From positions 12,741 through 19,838 of the forward strand of contig PLRZ01000344.1 of the NCBI GenBank assembly GCA_003164075.1: a stretch of 7,098 nucleotides of DNA, written 5' to 3'. Both the position numbers and the translations under genes were made by a program. Of the stretch, positions 1-5,502 are shown piece by piece. Position 1 is the first letter of the stretch; each line of letters opens with the position of its first letter. Source of the stretch: Bryobacterales bacterium (GTDB taxonomy: Bacteria > Acidobacteriota > Terriglobia > Bryobacterales > Bryobacteraceae). A model generated the notes under the pieces. The model was given only the letters and a program-made list of their open reading frames with translations. It did no database searches and had not been told where the DNA came from.

Positions 1-1
1 A

Positions 2-301
2 TACAGGGAGTATAAGGGTTTTGCATACATCGTGTGGCCCACACCTTTGACGGAAGCCGACAAGCTCAATGGTTTCGAGTGGAAGGGTTTTACGAGCCTC
101 AATTCGAAATCCTACCGGACACTTTTCGGGGGGCGTTGGTCGGAGTGGAAAGACGGCAGTCCGGAGCCGTCGGGCGTTGCCATGCTTGTAGGCAGCCTAG
201 CCGTGCCCCTTAACAAACAAAATGGTCGATGGTACTACTTTGGGCAAGACGCCAACAAATATGCTGGACCTCGGATCGACTGCGAAACACTGCCGCAGTA
301 G
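2..301 (+). CDS. C-terminal fragment of an unrecognised protein (5' truncated)
   Basis: The frame is open from the left edge to a TAG stop at 299-301. A GTG at 32 could be read as a start, but the codons before it are also open and have no obvious ribosome binding site, so I take this as the last 99 residues of a longer gene. The visible part is rich in Trp, Tyr, Gly, Lys and Asn (for example SEWKDG and GRWYYFGQD), with no membrane segment, and ends in DCETLPQ. This suggests a soluble or extracytoplasmic beta-rich domain, but I do not recognise the family. GC is about 54% by hand count, against 68% in a sampled line of the helicase gene. That fits recently acquired or weakly adapted DNA but does not prove it. 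The reading frame is moderately secure and the function is unknown. Confidence 0.55.
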   Translation, partial: YREYKGFAYIVWPTPLTEADKLNGFEWKGFTSLNSKSYRTLFGGRWSEWKDGSPEPSGVAMLVGSLAVPLNKQNGRWYYFGQDANKYAGPRIDCETLPQ

Positions 302-341
302 TAACTCAGGTCGCTACAAAAATGAAATAAAACGTTGGAAC

Positions 342-356
342 GGGGTGAGGCACCCC
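342..356 (+). terminator. Short GC-rich hairpin after the first gene, possible weak terminator
   Basis: A perfect inverted repeat, GGGGTG-agg-CACCCC, lies about 40 bases after the stop of the upstream fragment and 13 bases before the antitoxin -35 box. No T tract follows on either strand, so it is not a classical intrinsic terminator. An alternative pairing uses CGGGG (341-345) with CCCCG (359-363). It may insulate the toxin-antitoxin promoter from read-through, or be chance. Confidence 0.25.
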
Positions 357-369
357 TACCCCGGAATGC

Positions 370-398
370 GTGACAAAACCGCTCAAGCGGCGTAAGAT
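370..398 (+). promoter_or_regulatory. Candidate sigma-70-type promoter of the toxin-antitoxin operon
   Basis: GTGACA at 370-375 matches the -35 consensus at five of six positions. TAAGAT at 393-398 matches the -10 consensus at four of six. The spacer is 17 bases, the preferred length. Transcription would start near 405, giving a leader of about 25 bases with AGGG (420-423) in front of the ATG at 431. The agreement of spacing, leader length and the overlapping operator-like dyad makes this more credible than the hexamers alone. Not experimentally shown. Confidence 0.45.
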
Positions 399-405
399 CG
401 CCGCT
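386..405 (+). promoter_or_regulatory. Perfect 7-bp inverted repeat around the -10 box, candidate autorepression operator
   Basis: AGCGGCG (386-392) and CGCCGCT (399-405) are perfect reverse complements separated by TAAGAT, which is itself the candidate -10 hexamer. A second palindrome, TGATATCA (405-412), follows directly at the expected transcription start. VapB-type antitoxins, alone or with their toxin, commonly repress their own operon by binding dyads over the promoter. Location and symmetry fit that role. The assignment is inferred from position. Confidence 0.45.
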
Positions 406-430
406 GATATCATAGAGCGAGGGATTCCCC

Positions 431-691
431 ATGACGTTGACCATAGAACTTCCGGACGAGCGGCAGGCGGTTCTTGCTGCCAAGGCGCAGGCGCAGGGTG
501 TGTCCGCCGAGCAGTACGCCCGGCAGCTTCTTGAGCAGGCGCTTGCGTCGCCGACCGCCAAAAGACCACTCTCCGCTAGAATCCGTGAAATCTGGGCCGA
601 TATGCCCGATGAAGTCCGCGCGAAGCTTCCGGCCGACGGCGCCGCCCAGCACGACCATTACATCTACGGCGTTCCCAAGAGAGCGCTGTGA
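431..691 (+). CDS. VapB-type antitoxin, ribbon-helix-helix-like N-terminus
   Basis: A protein of 86 residues that probably neutralises the PIN toxin encoded next and represses the operon. Residues 2-7 (TLTIEL) look like the beta strand of a ribbon-helix-helix DNA-binding fold. Residues 9-23 and about 25-39 (SAEQYARQLLEQAL) would be the two helices. The C-terminal half, from about residue 46, should be the toxin-wrapping arm. It carries RIREIWADMPDEVR and a tail, DGAAQHDHYIYGVPK, that I have seen in small proteins upstream of PIN genes. The ATG at 431 has GAGGG (419-423) 7 bases upstream. The stop overlaps the toxin start by four bases, as in many toxin-antitoxin pairs. The strand-helix-helix pattern and the partner support the call; the exact antitoxin subfamily is uncertain, so no symbol is given. 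Confidence 0.78.
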   Translation: MTLTIELPDERQAVLAAKAQAQGVSAEQYARQLLEQALASPTAKRPLSARIREIWADMPDEVRAKLPADGAAQHDHYIYGVPKRAL

Positions 692-1101
692 ACGCGGTTT
701 TTGCCGACACGGTTTACTGGATTGCTTTGACAAATCCGCGAGACAAACACGCTCAGGATGTCGGCCGGTTTGACGATCTCCTTTTGGTAGGCAGAGTCTA
801 CACAACGGAGGAAGTTTTGGCCGAGCTATTGACGTTTTTCGCCGGGGATAGCTGGCTCAGAAGCCGGGCCGTGGAGACCGTGCGAGAGATCCTGTCCGAC
901 CCTGCCGTGCATGTCATTTCGCAGAGCCATGAATCTTTCAGCGCGGGGTTTGAACTTTACCGCGCCCGCCCGGACAAAGAGTACAGCCTGGCGGATTGCA
1001 TTTCGATGCAGACGATGCGCAAGGAAGGGCTGACCGAGGTTCTCACCAATGACCGGCATTTTGAGCAGGAAGGTTTTCGGGCGCTGTTTCGGAATTCTTA
1101 G
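688..1101 (+). CDS. VapC-like PIN-domain ribonuclease toxin
   Basis: A PIN-domain protein of 137 residues, a usual length for VapC-type toxins. These are Mg2+-dependent endoribonucleases that cut tRNA, rRNA or other RNA and halt growth when the antitoxin is lost. The acidic active-site residues are in their expected places: Asp7 in VFADTVYWIAL, Glu46 in TTEEVLAELL, Asp103 in YSLADCISM and Asp122 in LTNDRHF. The fold therefore looks complete and catalytically competent. The start is GTG at 688, overlapping the antitoxin TGA as GTGA. No strong Shine-Dalgarno sequence precedes it, so its translation is probably coupled to the antitoxin, which would keep toxin below antitoxin. The stop is TAG at 1099-1101. 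The RNA target cannot be read from sequence. The PIN assignment is strong; the toxin role rests on the paired gene. Confidence 0.88.
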   Translation: MNAVFADTVYWIALTNPRDKHAQDVGRFDDLLLVGRVYTTEEVLAELLTFFAGDSWLRSRAVETVREILSDPAVHVISQSHESFSAGFELYRARPDKEYSLADCISMQTMRKEGLTEVLTNDRHFEQEGFRALFRNS

Positions 1102-1162
1102 CACCACCCCCGAGTCACCCGTAAGCGCCCTTCCCCAAAGAGAGCATGAAGGCCGGCCCGTG

Positions 1163-1190
1163 GTCTAGCCAGGCTAGATAGTCTAGCCAG
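1163..1190. repeat. Direct repeat GTCTAGCCAG, two copies 18 bases apart
   Basis: The 10-base sequence GTCTAGCCAG occurs at 1163-1172 and again, exactly, at 1181-1190. The first copy contains the left arm of the 15-base palindrome. The layout is therefore three half-sites (forward, reverse, forward) within 28 bases. That could be two overlapping regulator sites nearly two helical turns apart. Confidence 0.55.
1164..1178. repeat. Perfect 15-base palindrome, operator-like
   Basis: TCTAGCC and GGCTAGA are perfect 7-base inverted arms around a single central A. A perfect odd-length dyad of this size is a common shape for the binding site of a dimeric regulator. It could also be a small hairpin or a remnant of a mobile-element end. 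It lies 63 bases after the toxin stop and about 440 bases before the helicase start, so no gene is clearly under its control. Confidence 0.55.
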
Positions 1191-1615
1191 TTTAACCCTC
1201 TGTGACAGGAAGCTGCGCTCAAAATTTTATGTACCCCACTCCGGGCCGGACAGGAGGATCTGAGCCCGCACCGTGCGCTGCGTGATCCACTACGCCGCAC
1301 CGAGCGGCAGGAGAAAACGCGGCGCGTCGAAGCGGTGTCCAGGAAAAAGGGCAGCGGAAGCTGCGTTGAGGAGCCTGAACTCGTCGGGTGGAAGCAGCAC
1401 GTACGGCCAGGCTGCGGTTGGCCTACCCGCTTTCCTCAAACCATATTCGAGGCGTATATGATGGGAGATGCAACCGATGAGCTTCCCGGCAATCCACTTC
1501 AGATCTTCACCCGGCTCCAGGAAAGATCGCCCCGCGCCCTACAAAAGCCGCCGGCGAGCCGGCGCGCGCCGCTGCCTGGGCGGGGAACTGGCGTTCCCAC
1601 GGGGGTATCGGGCCA

Positions 1616-4600
1616 GTGCCGCCTAATTCGCTGGCCTTTCCGCCGACACTGGATAGCGTAAAGATTCATACCGCTTATCGCGACCGAAAGCTGTTTGTCT
1701 GGGGCGAGTCTGCCTCTCAAGAAAAGGTCTCTCCCGGTAGGCTCGCCTTCGCCGTGAGACCGGTCCGGGTCGGCCGGGCGATTACCCAAATCGCCAACAA
1801 CAAACTCCCTGCCACATATCAGGCAGCGACTATCTGGCTCCCCACGCGCAACGGGAAGCCTATCGGGCATGCCGAGAGCCCGCAGCGGAACGAAGCCATT
1901 CGGCCCTGGGCCCTTTCGACGGCCATTCTGGACGCCCCGAATGCCCTCTATTTTCTCGACGCGTGCAATCGGTATCCGTTCGCCGAGGCATGGGGTACCA
2001 GAATTGCTCCCAGCACCCGGTTCTGGTGCGCCGCGCTTCGTTTCGTCGCGAGCCTGGCCGCGCGCGATCGCTTTCTTCCGTCCCTGTCGGCCAAAGGCGA
2101 GGCATTCCATGCGCGATGGATGCCCTTGCTCGCAGCGCCGGATCGGCACGCGCTAAACCAACTTGCCGCGGCCATGCCGCCTCCGGCCCGCGCCATCACT
2201 CTCGAAACCAAAGGCAATGGGAAACCGCCGGAAGACGATCCCGCCCACTTGCTCGCCAGTTTCGTCGAGTGGGTCCTGGACGCCTTCCCCCGGGTCGCGA
2301 ACAGGTCGGGGGCGCCGCGAACGCTACCCCGCGCGATCAACGAATCGAACATCGCCTCGGCATGGATCGGCAACCTGTGTTCTTTCGAGTCCCAAATTCC
2401 CGGCGATCGCGAACTGCTTGCGGGCTTCCTCCGTAAAGTGAAGGCATGGCAGCAGCCGGCCCTACGGGAAGCGGCGTTTCCCTGGCTGCTCAGTTTCCGC
2501 CTGCGGGAACCCAGCGACGGCGCGGAGGACGGCGCATGGCGCGTGCAATACCTGCTGCAGTCAGTTGCCGGTGGCGCACCTGTTGCGGTTGACCGAAGCT
2601 CCCTTGACCAGCGCCCGGCACGGCACCTGGCCCGCCTGCTGGCGAAGGCCGCCAGCATCTGCGCCGATATCCGCGAGGACTCAGACAGTTTCCCGCTGGA
2701 CGTCACCGGGGCGTTTCGCTTTCTCACCGAGACCGCGTCCGCGCTGGAACGGGAAGGCTTCCGGGTGCAGGCGCCGGACTGGTGGAAGCAGCATGAGGCG
2801 GCCGCCACGGTGCGCGCCCGCCCGGTTCTCAGACCATCGTCCACAAGCCGGACCAGCACGTTTTCGCTCGATGAGTTGATGCAGTTCGATTGGGAAGTGG
2901 CCATCGGCGGAGAGAATTATACGCGCGAGGAACTGGACCGGCTGGCCGAGTCTACCGCGCCGCTGGTGAAGGTTCACGGCAGGTGGCTGCCTTTCGAGCC
3001 GCAGAGCATTCGGGCGGCGCTGGAGCTGTGGAAGCGGAAAGCGGCCCCTGCGCGCGACCTGATTCGCATGGCGCTGGGCGGGGCTGAAGCGGCCCCCGGC
3101 GTTCAGTTCGAAGAAGCGCGCGGGGAAGGCTGGATCGGCGAGCTGCTCGAAAAACTGGGAGGCAAGACCCGTTACGAGGAGCTTCCGGTCCCGACGGACT
3201 TTCAGGGCACGCTGCGTCCCTATCAGGTGCGCGGGTTCTCGTGGCTGGGTTTCCTGCGGCAATACGGACTGGGCGCATGCCTGGCCGACGACATGGGCCT
3301 GGGAAAAACCATTCAGGCCCTGGCGCTGTTCTGCCATGAGCGCAACAACGGCGTCAACCGCCCGGTGCTTCTGGTGTGCCCCACTTCGGTTGTCGGAAAC
3401 TGGCGGAAAGAAGCCGCGCGTTTCGCTCCCGGCCTTCCGGTGCTGGTTCACCACGGGCTGGCGCGCACCCGCGGCCAGGAATTCGTGGAAGAGGCCGGGC
3501 GCCACGCCGTGGTCATCTCCACTTACTCGCTGGTGCATCGCGATATCGACATTTTGAAGGATGTGGCGTGGTCCGGAATCGTCCTGGACGAAGCGCAGAA
3601 TATCAAGAACCCGGAGACGAGGCAGTCGCGCGCGGTCCGGTCGCTCGCTGCCGATTACAGAATTGCCCTTACCGGAACGCCGGTGGAGAACAATGTGGGC
3701 GAGCTGTGGGCAATCATGGAATTCCTGAACGCCGGCTTTCTGGGCAGCGCCGCCGAATTCCGGCGAAGTTTTCTCCTCCCCATCCAGAAAAGCGCCGATA
3801 ACGATGCGGCGGGAAAGCTTCGCAAGCTCACGGCCCCATTCATCCTGAGGCGGCTCAAGACCGACCGGACAGTGCTGGAGGACCTTCCCGAAAAGATGGA
3901 GATGAAGGTCTTCTGCAATCTGACACCGGAGCAGGCTTCGCTGTACAAGAGCGTGGTGGAGGATACCACGCGCTCGCTCGACACTTCCACGGGGATCCAG
4001 CGGAAGGGACTCATCCTCGCCGCGCTCACCAAGCTGAAGCAGATCTGCAATCATCCGGCGCAGTTCCTGGGCGACGAATCTCCGCTTCCCGGGCGGTCCG
4101 GAAAGCTGTCGCGCTTGACTGAGATGGTGGAGGAACTGCTGGCCGAAGGCGACCGCGCCCTGATCTTCTCGCAGTACGCGGATATGGGCCAGCGGCTGCG
4201 CAGCCACCTCTCCGCGACATTCGGACAGGAGGCGCTCTTTCTGCATGGGGGAGTGCCCGCCCACAAACGGGACCAGATGGTGGAGCGATTCCAGAACGGC
4301 GGCGATAGCGGCCCGAAGCTCTTTGTGCTCTCGCTGAAAGCCGGCGGCACGGGGTTGAATCTCACGGCCGCGAACCACGTCTTTCACTTCGACCGGTGGT
4401 GGAATCCGGCGGTGGAAAACCAGGCCACCGATCGTGCGTTTCGCATCGGCCAGACGCGCAATGTGCAGGTTCATAAGTTCGTCTGCGTGGGCACGCTCGA
4501 AGAAAGGATCGACGAGATGATCGAGCGTAAGAAGGCCATTGCCGATAACGTAGTGGGCGCGGGAGAATCGTGGCTCACGGAACTTTCCACGGCTGAGATC

Positions 4601-4639
4601 AAGGAGCTGTTTGCACTGCGGCAGGAGGCCCTGGCATGA
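1616..4639 (+). CDS. SWI2/SNF2-family DNA-dependent ATPase (DEAD/DEAH-type helicase) with SNF2-associated N-terminal domain
   Basis: A superfamily 2 ATPase of 1007 residues, a usual size for bacterial SNF2 proteins of this type. It should couple ATP hydrolysis to movement along, or remodelling of, double-stranded DNA or protein-DNA complexes in the cytoplasm. Residues about 1-420 are a poorly characterised N-terminal region. Residues about 424-475 (FDWEVAIGG, then GRW at 455-457) fit the SNF2-associated domain (DUF3670). The ATPase lobes follow: Gln537 in LRPYQ, Walker A DDMGLGKT with Lys564, motif Ia CPTS around 589, DEAQ at 658-661, and LTGTP at 685-689. In the second lobe are IFSQY (near 852), SLKAGGTGLNL (906-916), DRWWNP (926-931) and QATDRAFRIGQ (936-946) with arginine fingers Arg940 and Arg943. 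All motifs look intact. The GTG start at 1616 is the most upstream in-frame candidate after a stop at 1478 and has only a weak GGGGG 10 bases before it. There is no in-frame ATG in about the first 168 codons. The SWIM gene overlaps its stop. Confidence 0.93.
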   Translation: MPPNSLAFPPTLDSVKIHTAYRDRKLFVWGESASQEKVSPGRLAFAVRPVRVGRAITQIANNKLPATYQAATIWLPTRNGKPIGHAESPQRNEAIRPWALSTAILDAPNALYFLDACNRYPFAEAWGTRIAPSTRFWCAALRFVASLAARDRFLPSLSAKGEAFHARWMPLLAAPDRHALNQLAAAMPPPARAITLETKGNGKPPEDDPAHLLASFVEWVLDAFPRVANRSGAPRTLPRAINESNIASAWIGNLCSFESQIPGDRELLAGFLRKVKAWQQPALREAAFPWLLSFRLREPSDGAEDGAWRVQYLLQSVAGGAPVAVDRSSLDQRPARHLARLLAKAASICADIREDSDSFPLDVTGAFRFLTETASALEREGFRVQAPDWWKQHEAAATVRARPVLRPSSTSRTSTFSLDELMQFDWEVAIGGENYTREELDRLAESTAPLVKVHGRWLPFEPQSIRAALELWKRKAAPARDLIRMALGGAEAAPGVQFEEARGEGWIGELLEKLGGKTRYEELPVPTDFQGTLRPYQVRGFSWLGFLRQYGLGACLADDMGLGKTIQALALFCHERNNGVNRPVLLVCPTSVVGNWRKEAARFAPGLPVLVHHGLARTRGQEFVEEAGRHAVVISTYSLVHRDIDILKDVAWSGIVLDEAQNIKNPETRQSRAVRSLAADYRIALTGTPVENNVGELWAIMEFLNAGFLGSAAEFRRSFLLPIQKSADNDAAGKLRKLTAPFILRRLKTDRTVLEDLPEKMEMKVFCNLTPEQASLYKSVVEDTTRSLDTSTGIQRKGLILAALTKLKQICNHPAQFLGDESPLPGRSGKLSRLTEMVEELLAEGDRALIFSQYADMGQRLRSHLSATFGQEALFLHGGVPAHKRDQMVERFQNGGDSGPKLFVLSLKAGGTGLNLTAANHVFHFDRWWNPAVENQATDRAFRIGQTRNVQVHKFVCVGTLEERIDEMIERKKAIADNVVGAGESWLTELSTAEIKELFALRQEALA
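4624..4628 (+). promoter_or_regulatory. Strong ribosome binding site for the SWIM gene inside the helicase gene
   Basis: GGAGG lies 7 bases before the ATG at 4636, within the last codons of the helicase gene. Together with the ATGA overlap (4636-4639) it fixes the start of the SWIM gene and points to coupled, roughly matched translation of the two proteins. Confidence 0.8.
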
Positions 4640-5436
4640 GTAAGAGCACGAGTAAGAGCTGGTGGGGCGCGGCGTGGGTGGAGAAGATGGAGCGTCTGGC
4701 GGAGTCCTCACGGTTCGCGCAGGGGGCCAGATACGCGGCCGGCAACAAGGTGCAGCGATTCCGGTTCGATGGGCGCACGATTACCGCCGCGGTGCAGGAT
4801 CCTACTAACGCCCCGCCGTACACCGTGCGGATCACCTTCGATGCTTTCTCGCGGGAGCAGTGGGACCAGTTGTTTTCGAACGTTCGGGACCGGCGTTCGC
4901 TGGCCGCGTCGCTCACGGCCGGCGATCTTCCGTTGGAGATTCAGACGGCGTTTTCGAAAGCCAAGCTGCGCTTCATGCCGGAGCGCTATGTGGACTTGCA
5001 TTTGGAATGCGCCTGCCCCGACTGGCTCAAGCCCTGCAGTCACCTGGTGGCCGCGTGGCTGAAGTTCGCCGGCGATTTCGAGCGCAATCCGTTGCTGCTG
5101 TTCCAGCTTCGGGGGATGGAGCGCGCGGAACTGTTCGACACTCTGCGTGGCCGCGCCGAACCCATTCCGGAGGCGGAGCCCGAAGCGGAAGATGCAATCG
5201 AGGAATCGATTCCTGTAAAGCTGGAGCCCCTGCCGGCGGATCCCGAAGCCTACTGGGCGGAGCGCGCGTTTCCAGCTCCTGGCCCCGAATCGGGCGAGCG
5301 GCGCCTGCTGGACGATGACATCTTCGAGAAACTGGGCGCTCCGGAGTTCGCTGGCAACTGGCGACCCCTCGAGGTCCAGTTTCTTCAGGTCTACGATTCG
5401 GCCTACGAGTTGGCCGCGCTGGTGCTGAAGAAGTGA
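4636..5436 (+). CDS. SWIM zinc-finger domain protein, partner of the SNF2 ATPase
   Basis: A protein of 266 residues. The SWIM zinc-binding motif CxC-x6-CxH is complete: Cys125, Cys127, Cys134 and His136 in LECACPDWLKPCSH. SWIM domains bind DNA or proteins and were described as recurring beside SWI2/SNF2 ATPases in bacteria. The N-terminus (SWWGAAWVEKMERL, then GARYAAGNKVQ at 30-40) is typical of this partner family. A second block follows the finger (WLKFAGDFERNPLLLFQLRG, 141-160). Residues about 173-205 are an acidic, proline-rich linker. The end (NWRPLEVQFLQVYDSAYELA, from 241) is a probable helical C-terminal element. The ATG at 4636 overlaps the helicase stop as ATGA and has a strong Shine-Dalgarno sequence. 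It probably guides the ATPase to nucleic acid or to a protein target, but the biological process is not known from sequence. Confidence 0.88.
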   Translation: MSKSTSKSWWGAAWVEKMERLAESSRFAQGARYAAGNKVQRFRFDGRTITAAVQDPTNAPPYTVRITFDAFSREQWDQLFSNVRDRRSLAASLTAGDLPLEIQTAFSKAKLRFMPERYVDLHLECACPDWLKPCSHLVAAWLKFAGDFERNPLLLFQLRGMERAELFDTLRGRAEPIPEAEPEAEDAIEESIPVKLEPLPADPEAYWAERAFPAPGPESGERRLLDDDIFEKLGAPEFAGNWRPLEVQFLQVYDSAYELAALVLKK

Positions 5437-5489
5437 ATCCCCACGCCATCCTCCCCGATTTCGTTTAACATATGAATTAAATCCGATCC

Positions 5490-5494
5490 AGGAG
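5490..5494 (+). promoter_or_regulatory. Ribosome binding site of the first oxidoreductase
   Basis: AGGAG lies 8 bases before the ATG at 5503 and supports that start. The preceding 5461-5482 is a short AT-rich patch with TAACAT and TATGAA, either of which could be a -10 element. No -35 at proper spacing is convincing, so a promoter in the 66-base gap is only possible. Confidence 0.6.
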
Positions 5495-5502
5495 AAAAAA
5501 CG

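Larger units (their letters stand above)
1102..1615. other. Intergenic stretch of about 510 bases without a convincing gene
   Basis: No frame here shows a recognisable protein family. Open frames at 1273-1461, 1335-1661 and the minus strand (1115-1300) give Arg/Ser/Gly/Pro-rich translations typical of non-coding GC-rich DNA. A small frame at 1477-1623 starts with ATG after GGGAGATG but its product also looks random. Visible structures are an 8-base palindrome GGCCGGCC (1151-1158), the palindrome and repeat at 1163-1190, an AT-rich patch with AAAATTTT (about 1222-1229), an AGGAGG (1252-1257) with no start codon at a useful distance, a stem GGCCA/TGGCC (1405-1409 with 1419-1423), and a GC hairpin (1549-1564) upstream of the helicase. 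TATGAT (1457-1462) could be a -10 box for the helicase operon but lacks a good -35. The stretch may hold the helicase promoter, a decayed gene, or a junction between the toxin-antitoxin module and the helicase locus. Confidence 0.5.

Noticed and set aside
1218..1260. Possible insertion-sequence end (AAAATTTT followed by a C-rich stretch, then AGGAGG)
   Set aside because: It gave a vague impression of transposon ends, but there is no matching inverted end, target duplication or transposase fragment in the window.
1549..1564. GC-only hairpin CGCCGGC-GA-GCCGGCG as a terminator
   Set aside because: The stem has a two-base loop and no T tract, in a region where GCCGGC palindromes arise easily from base composition.
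1335..1661. 108-codon + strand open frame overlapping the helicase start in another frame
   Set aside because: It has no recognisable family, no ribosome site at its start, random-looking Arg/Pro-rich sequence, and overlaps the helicase start by 46 bases. It was considered as a frameshifted helicase N-terminus, but the helicase frame already contains the expected family start.
1499..2149. 216-codon minus-strand open frame over the helicase 5' end
   Set aside because: Its sequence is Arg/Gly/Pro-rich without a motif, while the + strand frame continues into an unmistakable helicase.
2681..4711. 676-codon open frame on the minus strand opposite the helicase gene
   Set aside because: The + strand encodes all SNF2 motifs over the same span. 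The antisense product is His/Arg/Gly-rich with no recognisable domain, as expected for the shadow of a GC-rich gene.
5466..5471. TAACAT as the -10 box of a promoter for the first oxidoreductase
   Set aside because: It matches only four of six positions, and nothing like a -35 element lies 16-18 bases upstream.
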